Origin: Streptomyces asiaticus
GTDB lineage: Bacteria; Actinomycetota; Actinomycetes; Streptomycetales; Streptomycetaceae
NCBI RefSeq assembly: GCF_018138715.1
Contig: NZ_JAGSHX010000006.1
Coordinates: forward strand, 7,378,001 to 7,442,000
Direction of reading: 5' to 3'
DNA: 64,000 nt
Shown here: positions 34,661 to 59,222 of the stretch, piece after piece
Numbering within the stretch: the stretch's first letter is position 1
How the letters are laid out: each line of letters begins with the position of its first letter
Program-made: the position numbers and the translations under genes
Notes under the pieces: model-generated
Told to the model about the DNA's origin: nothing
Databases searched by the model: none
What the model saw: the letters and a program-made list of their open reading frames with translations, nothing else

Positions 34661-35553
34661 TTGTGCTCATCGCGCTGTCCGCCGGTGTGGGCGCGGGGCT
34701 ATGGGCGCTTTGGATGTGGCTCATCCCGCCCCGCCCGCCCCTGGACGCACTCCTCACCCGCCTGCGCGCCGAACCCGCCCCGCCGCCAATTGTCGTCCGT
34801 ACGGGGGCCGGAGGGTGGGCACAGTACCTGGGTCGGCCCTTCGTTGGGGTTATACGGCACCTGGGATTGCCCGAGAGCTCCCTCCACAAGGACTTGGCGA
34901 TCACCGAGCGTTCGGTCGAGGTCCACCTGGCCGAAAAGGCCGCGCTGGCCCTGACCGGCCTGCTGCTCCCCGTGGCGGTCGAGCTCCTACTGACCCTCGG
35001 CGGCCGTCCCCTCCCATGGGCCATGCCCCTGGCCGGGTCGCTGGCATTGGCGGTGGGTGGCTTTCTCCTGCCGGACGCCATGGTGCGCTCCGAAGCCGCC
35101 AAGCGCAGGGCTGCCTTCCGTCACGCGCTCGGCGCCTTCCTGGACCTCGTCCATCTCCTGCTCGCCGGAGGCGCCGGAGTCGAGGGGGCGCTGGCGGACG
35201 CGGCGAAGGTCGGGCATGGCTGGGCCTTCCAACAACTGGGCCGTGCGCTGGATATCGCCCGGCTTACCCGCACCTCCCCCTGGAAGACCCTGGGACAGCT
35301 CGGTGACGAACTGGAGATCAATGAGCTCTCCGAGCTCGCCGCCGCACTCTCCCTGGCCGGCACTGAAGGCGCCAAAGTCCGCGCCTCGCTCGCCGCCAAG
35401 GCCACCGCGCTGCGCCACCAAGGAGGCAGCGAGGCCGAGGCCGAGGCCAACGCGGCAACCGAACGGATGACCCTGCCAGCGGCGCTCATGGCGGTCGGCT
35501 TCATCGTCTTCGTCTTCTACCCCGCCCTGACCCACGTCACCACGTCGCTGTAA
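34657..35553 (+). CDS. tadC: TadC-like type II secretion F-domain membrane protein
   Basis: 298 aa from a GTG at 34657 (GTGA overlap). Same layout as TadB: N-terminal helix (IVLIALSAGVGAGLWALWMW), a pair of helices near residues 90-130, the T2SSF domain (GAFLDLVHLLLAGGAGVEGA, LAAALSLAGTEGAKVRASLA) and a last helix (LPAALMAVGFIVFVFYPAL). It pairs with TadB to form the pilus platform. Confidence 0.92.
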   Translation: MIVLIALSAGVGAGLWALWMWLIPPRPPLDALLTRLRAEPAPPPIVVRTGAGGWAQYLGRPFVGVIRHLGLPESSLHKDLAITERSVEVHLAEKAALALTGLLLPVAVELLLTLGGRPLPWAMPLAGSLALAVGGFLLPDAMVRSEAAKRRAAFRHALGAFLDLVHLLLAGGAGVEGALADAAKVGHGWAFQQLGRALDIARLTRTSPWKTLGQLGDELEINELSELAAALSLAGTEGAKVRASLAAKATALRHQGGSEAEAEANAATERMTLPAALMAVGFIVFVFYPALTHVTTSL

Positions 35554-35579
35554 ACCCCACGCTGAGAAGGAGTCCCGCT

Positions 35580-35774
35580 GTGCCCGCACTGCCGAACGCG
35601 ATCACGACACGCGCCGCCGCCCTGCTACGCAGGCTGGCCCACGATGACCGCGGATACACTTCGGAGGCCGTGATCTGGATCGCGATCCTCTCCACGCTCG
35701 CCGTGTCCGTCGGCGCGCTGATCGGCCCGGACATCATCGACGCGGCCCGCAACATACACATAGGGCGGAAGTAG
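35580..35774 (+). CDS. Flp-type pilin-like small protein
   Basis: 64 aa from a GTG at 35580, with GAGAAGGAG 8 bases upstream. Basic leader, then DDRGYTSEAVIWIAILSTLA and VSVGALIG, one hydrophobic helix and a short polar tail. The G-Y-T-S-E sequence resembles a prepilin peptidase site, though Glu sits at +4 rather than +5. Size, hydrophobic helix and its place between tadC and the tadE genes support a major pilin. No prepilin peptidase gene is seen in the window. Confidence 0.8.
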   Translation: MPALPNAITTRAAALLRRLAHDDRGYTSEAVIWIAILSTLAVSVGALIGPDIIDAARNIHIGRK

Positions 35775-35783
35775 GCCCCCCAC

Positions 35784-36260
35784 ATGGCAACCATCACGGA
35801 CCACCGCCGGCCCCATTCCGCTGACCTCGGACCAAGCCGCCGTCTCTCGAGCAGACGGCGGTTGTTGGAGCGGGCTCGGGATGACCGTGGAGCGGTCACC
35901 ACCGAGATCGTGCTCGTCCTGCCGCTGCTGTTCACCCTGGTGCTGGTGATCGCGCAGGTCACCGTGTGGGCGCACGCCACCCACATGGCGCAGGCCACCG
36001 CCTCACACGCCCTGTCCGCCACCCGCGTGGAAGACGGCACCGTCCAGTCCGGCAGATCCGACGCCCAGCGGGTCCTGGACCAGCTCGGCCACGGGCCATT
36101 GCGCGGCGCGCACATCAGCGTGACCCGCGACGTGGAGCGTGCCTCGGTGCGCGTGGAGGGTACCGCCACCAGTGTCGTGCCGTTCCTGCATCTGCCGGTC
36201 CACGCGGAAGCGGCCGGCCCGGTGGAGAAGTTCCACCTTGCCGACCAGGCCGCGCCATGA
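35784..36260 (+). CDS. TadE-like pseudopilin
   Basis: 158 aa. A basic leader of ~35 residues, then RDDRGAVTTEIVLVLPLLFT and LVLVIAQVTVWAHA. The G-A-V-T-T-E element is a standard class III prepilin cleavage site (Glu at +5), followed by one membrane helix and an exposed domain with ATASHALSATRVEDG. TadE-like minor pilins localise the pilus. Its end overlaps the next gene. Confidence 0.88.
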   Translation: MATITDHRRPHSADLGPSRRLSSRRRLLERARDDRGAVTTEIVLVLPLLFTLVLVIAQVTVWAHATHMAQATASHALSATRVEDGTVQSGRSDAQRVLDQLGHGPLRGAHISVTRDVERASVRVEGTATSVVPFLHLPVHAEAAGPVEKFHLADQAAP

Positions 36261-36769
36261 GCCACCCCACTGCATGTGCCTCCTCGTCACACCACGGGAG
36301 CGGGCTGATGCGTGCTCTCCGTGGTGACCAGGGATCAGCGACAGCCGAGCTCGTCCTTCTCATCCCGGTCCTGCTCCTGGCGGTGTGGTTCCTCGTCTAC
36401 TGCTCGCGACTGCCCGATGCACGATTGCGCCTTGAGGACGCCGCGCACCAAGCCACCCGCGCCGCAAGCCAGGCGCGCAGTCCGTCCACCGCCGCCCGCC
36501 AGGCCCGCTCCACAGCCACCGCAGCACTGGACCAGGCGGGGATTGCCTGCCAGTCCCTCACTGTGGACACCCGCGGCAGCCTGCAACCCGGCTCGACGGT
36601 GACCGTCACCGTCTCCTGCACGGTCGGCCTGTATGACCTCGCGCTGCTCCAACTCCCCGGCACCACGGTGCTCCAAGCCCGTTTCGCCGCGCCGGTTGAT
36701 GTCTACCGCGGCAGAGCTCCCGGCGCCGCCACGGCGACTTCCATCGACTCCCCGCAGGAGAGCCCGTGA
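36257..36769 (+). CDS. Second TadE-like pseudopilin
   Basis: 170 aa from the ATG at 36257 (ATGA overlap). GDQGSATAELVLLIPVLLLA is the processing site and membrane helix (Glu at +5). The helical part RLEDAAHQATRAASQARSPS and a beta-rich C-terminal domain (TVTVTVSCTVGLYDLALLQL) follow, typical of actinobacterial TadE proteins. Confidence 0.88.
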   Translation: MSHPTACASSSHHGSGLMRALRGDQGSATAELVLLIPVLLLAVWFLVYCSRLPDARLRLEDAAHQATRAASQARSPSTAARQARSTATAALDQAGIACQSLTVDTRGSLQPGSTVTVTVSCTVGLYDLALLQLPGTTVLQARFAAPVDVYRGRAPGAATATSIDSPQESP

Positions 36770-37215
36770 GTGGAGAGGGCGGTTCCGTCTCTCTTGGACG
36801 TGGCCTGACCGATGACCATGGGCAGATCACTGTGTTCGTCGTCGTCATCACGGCGCTGGTCGTGCTGTTCGCCGGCCTGGCCGTCGACGGCGGCCTGGCT
36901 CTCGCCACGAAGATCCGCGCCCTCGGCGAGGCACAGGAAGCCGCCCGCGCCGGCGCCCAGGCGATCGACCTGGATGCCTACCGGGCTGACGGCACGGTAC
37001 GCCTCCAACCTGATCAGGCCCGTGCTTTGGCCTACCGATACCTCGCCACCACCGGCGACACGGGCACGGTGACGGCCACGGAGCGGACAGTGACAGTCGC
37101 CGTCACCGTGCAACAGCCGACGCAACTGCTCCAAGCCGCGGGCCTCGACACGCTGACCGTGACCGGGTCGGGCACCGCTCGCCCCCGCCACGGTGTTAGC
37201 GCACCCGAACGGTAA
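36766..37215 (+). CDS. TadG/Rv3657c-like membrane-anchored pilus protein
   Basis: 149 aa from a GTG at 36766 (4-base overlap). DDHGQITVFVVVITALVVLF and AGLAVDGGLALATK form a pilin-like segment without the Glu of TadE, as in TadG-like proteins of actinobacteria. The helix RALGEAQEAARAGAQAIDLD and a beta domain follow. It completes the pilin set of the operon. Confidence 0.82.
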   Translation: MSGEGGSVSLGRGLTDDHGQITVFVVVITALVVLFAGLAVDGGLALATKIRALGEAQEAARAGAQAIDLDAYRADGTVRLQPDQARALAYRYLATTGDTGTVTATERTVTVAVTVQQPTQLLQAAGLDTLTVTGSGTARPRHGVSAPER

Positions 37216-37226
37216 GAGACGCGGAT

Positions 37227-40154
37227 ATGGTCCAACGGGTTCACCACCGGCAACTGCGCCAGTTCTATCGAGCGGCCCGTGCACTGCTGGCCGCCCTCCT
37301 TCTCCTGACCTTGGCGGTCGGCATCCCTTGGGGACTGGTGCGCTTCGTCGGCTGGCCGCTGCCAGACCACCTGACGACCTGGACCGAGATCCAGGATCTC
37401 CTACTCGCCCCGTTGAGCACCTCCTTCCTGCTCAACACCCTGGCCTGCCTGCTGTGGCCCACATGGGCGGTCTTCGTCCTCGACGTCGTCCGCACCACCC
37501 TCGACATGGTGCGCACAACCGCGTGGCCCGAGATCCGTCCGGCAGGTCTGGTACATGCCCTGGCCACCGCGCTCGTAGGAACCGTCGTCCTGGCCCTGGC
37601 CACAAGCCGATCCGCCCCTCAGAGCGTTCCTGCCCAGGCCACCACCGTGGTCGACCGCATCACGACCCCCACCGGCCTGCCAGTCCTCACACAAGCGGTA
37701 TCGAGCCAGGCGGCAGAGACACAGTCGGCAGTGCCGGGGAGGGCCGTGGTACGCCCGCCACACGATGGCGTCTATGACAGCCTGTGGCGCATCGCGGAGC
37801 GGGAACTGGGTGATGGGCGCCTGTGGTCGAACATCTATGCCCTCAACGAGGGTCGTCCGCAGCCGGACGGCCATGCCCTGACCACGCCAGGTCTGATTCG
37901 GCCCGGCTGGATCCTCCATCTCCCCGACACACGCCGGCACTCTCTCCCCGGTCACGATGACCACCCCACCCCCGGCAGCCCGGAACCTCCTCCCACCCCT
38001 CGCGCCACCGTGCCGAAGTCACCGAGCACCCAGCCCGCTCCGTCCACACCGCACACTTCCTCACACGCCCCCGACGACCCCGCGCACCACACCGGTCCGG
38101 GCACGGGCATCTCCTTGCCCACGGGGGCGTTCGTGAGCCTGGGCCTGGCCGCCTTGATCACCGCCGCCTGGTTGTCGGTTCGGTGGCGCCGCCGCATGCG
38201 CTACCGCCCCGGCAGCGGCGAGCGCGAGGATCTCACCGTCGCACCCGTCGTTCGCGCACTACGCCTCGCCAACGACCAGGCCCACCTCTCCTCCGGCACA
38301 GATGCCGAGACCCCCGACGTCACGGCGGGGGCGCTCGCTGACCAAACCAATGGAACGGCCCTGCTCGGACGTTCTGCCCTGGCGGCGCTGCCGAGGCCAG
38401 AACGGCTCATCGCTGTGAAAGACGGCCGAGCGCTCGGCCTGGACCTGGCCCGTACTCAAGGCCTCGGCTTGGTCGGCCCCGGTGCACTCGATGCCCTCCG
38501 CGCTCTAGTTGTCACGCTGCTCGCGGAAGGAGGCGATCTTCAGTCGGCCCCGGACATTCTCATCCCCTTCCACGACGTCCACCTCCTGGTCGGCGAGCAC
38601 GGCAACAGCCCGCTGCGACTCAGCCGACTGCATATCGTCGACAACCTGGACGCGGCTCTCGACACATTGGAATCCGAACTTCTCACCCGCGCCCGCCAAG
38701 ACGCCGACACAGCGACGAACACTCCGAACGCGAAGGAACTCGTCCTGGTCGCCACACCCGCCCCACATGCCCAGAGACGAATGCAAGCCATCCTCGACAA
38801 CGGCTCAAGCCTCGGCCTGTCTGGCCTGCTCATCGGGCAGTGGCGCCCCGGAGCAACCGCTCACGTACGGACGGACGGCACGGTCGCCGCCACCAGCGCA
38901 TCTCTGGCCAACTTCCTCGCAGACGCCCGGCTGTTCACCCTCCCACCTCCCGACAGCCAAGCCCTCCTGAGCCTGCTGAGCGAAGCCGACCCTTCACCCC
39001 GCGAAGCCCCTGCCATAGCCGCACCGTCTACCCGCGACTCTTCCCGCGACGGGACAAGCAGTGCCTCGTCGGAGGAGCACAGCCCGTCGAGTCTGGAGCC
39101 AACTGACCGCCGTACTTCATCGTCGGAAAGCAATCCTCAAAGCATCGACAGCGCCGAACCCTTCGATACCCCGGCACCGCCAGCGTCAGTGTTTGCGCCC
39201 AGCGACGCGTTCTCGACACCCGACACACATACTCGACAGCCCGCACTACCAGAGAGCGCTGCGGGCACGAGCGATCCTTCTGGTGCCAGACCGCCACAGG
39301 CGAACTTGCGAAGCCCTGCTGAGAGGCAACCACACCGCCCTCGGCCTGCCCCTGGCATCACACCGGCCGACAGCGCACTGAGGATCAACCTCCTCGGCAA
39401 TCTCCAAGTGGTCCACCACCGCGGCGATGAGCACCAAGACATCACCAGCGCCCTTGCACCCCGCCAGCGCGAAATCCTGGCCTTCCTCGCCCTGCACCCC
39501 AACGGAGCACGCCGCGAGACACTCACTGCGGCCCTGTGGCCGAACGCCCCCGCCGACCGCCCCTACAACGCCCTCCACGCCACACTGAGCCAACTACGCC
39601 GCGCGCTCCGCACCGCGACCCACCAGGCACTGGCCGAGGTGATCCTCCGCCAGGACGGTCCCTACGCCCTGGACCGTGACCGAGTCAGCGTCGACCTGTG
39701 GGAGCTGCATGACGTTCTCGACGCCACCGGCCCGGGCCACGCCAACGAGCACCGCCTGGCCGCGGTGGAACGCCTCGGCAATCTCTACCGAGGCGACCTC
39801 GCCGAAGACCTGACCGCTGAGTGGGCCGAGGCCCCTCGCGAAGCCCTGCGCCGCGACGTACTCGACGCCTTCGGCGCCTTGGCTCACACCATCGACGACA
39901 CCGACCCGGAGCAGGCCCTCATCCTCCTGGAACATGCCCGCACACTCGACCGCTACAACGAGACCTTGTACCAGGACATCGCCCGCCTTCAGGCCCACCT
40001 CGGCCAGCGTGATGCTGTCGTACGCACACTTGCTCTACTCACAAGCACACTGGCTCAGCTGGGAGAAAGGCCCAGTCAAGAAACAGTGTCACTGTGCGAG
40101 TTACTCCTCCGGTGTGCTCCTCCTTCCGACTATCTCCGCGGTAGGGCCAACTGA
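37227..40154 (+). CDS. Membrane-bound LysM / BTAD (SARP-like) regulator of the Tad locus
   Basis: 975 aa. Residues ~15-35, 55-80 and 105-128 are membrane helices. Residues ~178-235 form a LysM-like fold (YDSLWRIAERELGDGRLWSN, then IYALNEGRPQPDG). A Pro/Ser/Thr-rich linker precedes another membrane helix (~295-315). A cytoplasmic P-loop-less alpha/beta region and a disordered stretch (~600-715) follow. The C-terminal ~255 residues are an OmpR-like winged helix plus BTAD (LRINLLGNLQVVHHRG, ILAFLALHPNGARRETLTAA, LWPNAPADRPYNALHATLSQ, VSVDLWELHDVL). LysM faces the wall and BTAD is SARP-like, so it may couple wall or pilus state to transcription. It ends the operon, 11 bases after the TadG-like gene. 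Confidence 0.85.
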   Translation: MVQRVHHRQLRQFYRAARALLAALLLLTLAVGIPWGLVRFVGWPLPDHLTTWTEIQDLLLAPLSTSFLLNTLACLLWPTWAVFVLDVVRTTLDMVRTTAWPEIRPAGLVHALATALVGTVVLALATSRSAPQSVPAQATTVVDRITTPTGLPVLTQAVSSQAAETQSAVPGRAVVRPPHDGVYDSLWRIAERELGDGRLWSNIYALNEGRPQPDGHALTTPGLIRPGWILHLPDTRRHSLPGHDDHPTPGSPEPPPTPRATVPKSPSTQPAPSTPHTSSHAPDDPAHHTGPGTGISLPTGAFVSLGLAALITAAWLSVRWRRRMRYRPGSGEREDLTVAPVVRALRLANDQAHLSSGTDAETPDVTAGALADQTNGTALLGRSALAALPRPERLIAVKDGRALGLDLARTQGLGLVGPGALDALRALVVTLLAEGGDLQSAPDILIPFHDVHLLVGEHGNSPLRLSRLHIVDNLDAALDTLESELLTRARQDADTATNTPNAKELVLVATPAPHAQRRMQAILDNGSSLGLSGLLIGQWRPGATAHVRTDGTVAATSASLANFLADARLFTLPPPDSQALLSLLSEADPSPREAPAIAAPSTRDSSRDGTSSASSEEHSPSSLEPTDRRTSSSESNPQSIDSAEPFDTPAPPASVFAPSDAFSTPDTHTRQPALPESAAGTSDPSGARPPQANLRSPAERQPHRPRPAPGITPADSALRINLLGNLQVVHHRGDEHQDITSALAPRQREILAFLALHPNGARRETLTAALWPNAPADRPYNALHATLSQLRRALRTATHQALAEVILRQDGPYALDRDRVSVDLWELHDVLDATGPGHANEHRLAAVERLGNLYRGDLAEDLTAEWAEAPREALRRDVLDAFGALAHTIDDTDPEQALILLEHARTLDRYNETLYQDIARLQAHLGQRDAVVRTLALLTSTLAQLGERPSQETVSLCELLLRCAPPSDYLRGRAN

Positions 40155-40714
40155 GGTCCACCGAGTACACCCTGGTGACAGGCAGCTTCTGCCCGGCGTC
40201 CTGACCATGGGAGCACCGGAGATCGTCCTGCTGGCACGGGTGGAGCTGTCGACAAGCAGCGTCGCTAGGGGCTGTGCTCGTGGACGGTTCAAACCCTTTA
40301 CTACTCCAAGGATTTGGCCCTCTTGGTGCGGCTGATGTTGCCGGGGTCTGTAGCTCTGTTCACACGCCTGAGCGTCGTAGTGCGAGGGGTGTGGAATGTG
40401 CTTGTCTCGGCGTCGTGGCTGAGGTTCGTGAGGTAGTTGTTGGGCAGGGTTCGGTTGGTTTCTGTGTGACGTGGGCGCGCACCTGGCGGGTGCTGTGGAC
40501 TCTTGAGGACTGACTGTGCCAATAACGGTCGTAGGAAGGCTGTGTTGATCGGGAAGGGGTTGGTGGCCATGGTGGCCGAGGTGTGGGCTTTGGGGAAGGG
40601 CGGGTCGACCACGCAACCATGGTCCGGATCTCAGAAGAGATGGACGCTTATGTTCGGGATGCCGGAAATCGAGAAAGTGCTCTGCACACTACCTGCTGGC
40701 AGATAGAAGGCAGC
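40155..40714. other. Intergenic region and likely CRISPR leader
   Basis: 560 bases with only weak short frames. The degenerate repeat lies at the far (41.7 kb) end of the array, so the active end and leader should be here, in the last ~150 bases before 40715 (GAAATCGAGAAAGTG region). No cas genes. It must also hold the terminator of the Tad operon; I see no strong hairpin. Confidence 0.5.
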
Positions 40715-41716
40715 CTGCTCCCCGCACCTGCGGGGATGGTCCCACCCCGCCGAGCGAGGCGGCCGCCAGCACGTACTGCTCCCCGCACCCGCGGGGATGG
40801 TCCCATGCCCCGGTATGAAGAGGTCGCCAACGACCTCTGCTCCCCGCACCCGCGGGGATGGTCCCAGCGAGCCGAGCGGCGACCTCATCGTGCCCTCCTG
40901 CTCCCCGCACCCGCGGGGATGGTCCCCAGGCATGGGAAGTCGCCTCCATCCAGGACGGCTGCTCCCCGCACCCGCGGGGATGGTCCCAGCAGTACACCCA
41001 AAAGGTGCGATGACCAGGGCTGCTCCCCGCACCCGCGGGGATGGTCCCGCGTCCCACAGGTCCGTGGTCCGGCCGCCGTGCTGCTCCCCGCACCCGCGGG
41101 GATGGTCCCCACCCCGACGTCGACCCCCGCGACATCCCGTACTGCTCCCCGCACCCGCGGGGATGGTCCCCCCTGCTCCATGCGGCGCTGCACCTCGCCC
41201 AGCTGCTCCCCGCACCCGCGGGGATGGTCCCACCCTCATCGCCAAACTGTGGGACGACAACAACTGCTCCCCGCACCCGCGGGGATGGTCCCTGCTGAAG
41301 GCAGACGTGTACGCGCCGGATCCGCTGCTCCCCGCACCCGCGGGGATGGTCCCACTCGGCGAGTGGTCACGGTGTCCGACGCGTTCTGCTCCCCGCACCC
41401 GCGGGGATGGTCCCGGCACCAAGCCGAGGAGGTAGCCGGTGCCGGCCTGCTCCCCGCACCCGCGGGGATGGTCCCGCGGGGCCGATCGCGTTCCGCCACA
41501 GCCCGGTCTGCTCCCCGCACCCGCGGGGATGGTCCCTCGCCGGCCAGTTCCTTCAGGCCGCGGCTGATCTGCTCCCCGCACCCGCGGGGATGGTCCCTGA
41601 GCGGCCGACCTCGCCCACCAGGCCACCTCTGCTCCCCGCACCCGCGGGGATGGCCCCGCCATGCTGGTATGGATCGAGGAAGCGGCCGACTGCTCCCCGC
41701 GCGCGGGGATGGTCTA
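40715..41716 (+). CRISPR. Type I-E-like CRISPR array, 17 repeats and 16 spacers
   Basis: 29-nt repeats start at 40715, 40776, 40837, 40898, 40959, 41020, 41081, 41142, 41203, 41264, 41325, 41386, 41447, 41508, 41569, 41629 and 41690. The repeat begins CTGCTCCCCGC and ends GCGGGGATGGTCCC, with a CCCCGC/GCGGGG dyad. Spacers are 32 nt except one of 31 nt (41598-41628). The first repeat has one substitution, the sixteenth one (GGCCCC), and the last is degenerate and shortened, marking the old end. Several spacers read as open codon strings, as phage-derived spacers would. No cas genes lie within the window on either side. Confidence 0.97.
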
Positions 41717-41991
41717 CACCTCACAGCAGATCGGTGGCGCCATCCGTACGCCTTGCTGACGCGATGGTGGCGAGCGTCACCACCCCCGTCAGTATCGTCG
41801 CTAGCTTCCGCGAGGTCTGATCCGAGTCCGAGCTCTTCACCCTGCCCGAGATCAGCGCCGTGATCTCGCACTGGTACGTCGTAATGATATGAGGCCGCGT
41901 TCTCCAGTCTGCTGTCCACCTTCGCACGCAGTGCCGGGTCGGTCGTCAGGTGCAGCCGGACGGTCCGAGATTCGATTCGACAGGTTCTTGA

Positions 41992-42909
41992 CTACTGCTC
42001 CTTGTGCCCCGCTTGCTGGGCACGACTCACAAGGTCCGCGTGATGTTTGGGCCACTCCGCCAGCGGCGTGAGAGCTGTCAGCAGCTCGTCGGCAGCTGAC
42101 GTCAATTGGTAGCGGGCACGGTAGGGAAATGTGGGCTCGCGGTGGCGTTCAATGAGTTCCTCCCGCTCCAGGCGCCTCAGGGTTCGGTTCAATACACTTT
42201 CTTGAAGGTAGAGGTGTCGAGTTTCCGACCAGCCGTCTTCATGAGTCTTTTCTCGGATTGTGTCCAGTAATCGGGTGTATTGTTTGGGTCCTTCTGCCAG
42301 TGCGACCAGGACGTCGGGTATCCATTCTCCGTTGATCATGTGGAGAGCGTGACGCAGGTTCAAGGTGAAGACGCGGTCTCTGGGTGCCTCATCGGCGCCT
42401 GAGGTGTCCTCTGCGCTATTCGTTGCCGGGAGTCTGTGATGCTTGCTGCCGGACATTTGTGCCTTCCACGCTAATGGTTGCTGTTGGTGTGTCCTGGGCG
42501 ACTGCCTCTCCATGCCCACCAAATGGAAGGCGAGGCGGAGGAACCTGGGACTGGTCAGGAACGGTTCATCAGGACATGGTGGGACAGCCCAGTACGGGCC
42601 CGGAGGGGCAGTGTGGGAAGGGCTGGGCACGACGAGGAACCAGCCCTTGCCGAGTGCCCGACTGCCTGGCGCGCTCCAATGGGCGGCTGTGGAACGCCGG
42701 ACGAGGAAGTATAGGTGCGGTTCTCTGCCTTCCAGGTCTGCGATAACCAGGCCCGGTGTACATCGAATCTGGTGGCGTAGGACGTCAAGCACCTGGTATC
42801 CAATTTCGGCCGACGTGCGAATCGCGTCCCACCACAAGCCTGTCGCAATGGCCTCACGTCTTCCTGCCCGCGGAATCCACGTGGGCAGCCACTGGCGGAT
42901 GCCGTTCAT
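41992..42909 (-). CDS. HxlR/PadR-like winged-helix protein with an extra N-terminal domain
   Basis: 305 aa from the ATG at 42909; the longer frame is not needed. Residues ~1-130 form an unassigned domain (TGLWWDAIRTSAEIGYQVLD, TPGLVIADLEGREPHLYFLV, GKGWFLVVPSPSHTAPPG). It looks like the bifunctional primase/polymerase-like or ligand domains attached to Streptomyces regulators. Residues ~195-300 are a winged helix: INGEWIPDVLVALAEGPKQY, TRLLDTIREKTHEDGWSETR, LNRTLRRLEREELIERHREP, in HxlR style. Possibly a regulator of the flanking genes. Divergent or overlapping start with the GGDEF remnant. Confidence 0.7.
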   Translation of the reverse strand: MNGIRQWLPTWIPRAGRREAIATGLWWDAIRTSAEIGYQVLDVLRHQIRCTPGLVIADLEGREPHLYFLVRRSTAAHWSAPGSRALGKGWFLVVPSPSHTAPPGPYWAVPPCPDEPFLTSPRFLRLAFHLVGMERQSPRTHQQQPLAWKAQMSGSKHHRLPATNSAEDTSGADEAPRDRVFTLNLRHALHMINGEWIPDVLVALAEGPKQYTRLLDTIREKTHEDGWSETRHLYLQESVLNRTLRRLEREELIERHREPTFPYRARYQLTSAADELLTALTPLAEWPKHHADLVSRAQQAGHKEQ

Positions 42910-43058
42910 TGTTCTGTGTGTACGAGTTGGTCGAGTACGGCGGTGAGGTCGGCGTGAAGCCGGTGAGCCGACTCGGACGACAACACCAGTGAACGCGGGG
43001 CGTAGGGGGTTGCCTTTAGGTAGCGGGTGAGCGGAATGCACACCTCACCGTCGGCCAG

Positions 43059-58805
<15,747 letters not shown>

Positions 58806-58870
58806 GCGCCGAACAACTGTGAAGTGTGTCTGTCCATCTCGGTCAGTAAGGCAAGTAAGGGAGTTGTAGG

Positions 58871-59089
58871 GTGACGAACCCGTTTGAGGACGCCGACGGC
58901 ACGTACCTGGTTCTCGTCAACGACGAAGGTCAGTACTCGCTTTGGCCGTCGTTCGCCGAGGTGCCGGCCGGCTGGCAGGTCAAGGTCCAGGAAACCGACC
59001 GCCAGACCTGCATGGACTACATCAACGAGCACTGGACCGATATGCGTCCGAACAGCCTGATTGCCGCAATGGACGGGAAGGCCTCCTAG
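58871..59089 (+). CDS. mbtH: MbtH-like NRPS chaperone
   Basis: 72 aa from a GTG at 58871. The full family signature is present: [35 protein letters not shown] and [14 protein letters not shown]. MbtH proteins bind adenylation domains and are often needed for their activity. It lies 65 bases after the NRPS stop, in the same operon, so it very likely serves this enzyme. Confidence 0.97.
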   Translation: MTNPFEDADGTYLVLVNDEGQYSLWPSFAEVPAGWQVKVQETDRQTCMDYINEHWTDMRPNSLIAAMDGKAS

Positions 59090-59116
59090 TCCGGCACGTC
59101 GGCCGCTCCTGGTGTG

Positions 59117-59150
59117 CCGATTCACCCTGACTTTCGTCAGGGTGAATCGG
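59117..59150. terminator. Strong hairpin after mbtH
   Basis: A perfect 15-bp stem (CCGATTCACCCTGAC at 59117-59131 with its complement at 59136-59150) around a TTTC loop, 28 bases after the mbtH stop. No long T-run. It probably ends the NRPS-mbtH transcript or sets its 3' end, so the PAP2 and later genes may have a separate or read-through promoter. Confidence 0.85.
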
Positions 59151-59222
59151 ACACTTTCGTCCGATGCCCTTGCCGCCGATTTCCCTTAGATTTCCTCCGA
59201 CTACCGGGAGAGATCGACAGGC

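Noticed and set aside
40583..41863. Open frames through the CRISPR array on both strands
   Set aside because: They merely translate 61-nt repeat units (PHPRGWS-type and GDHPRGCGEQ-type repeats) and are not proteins.
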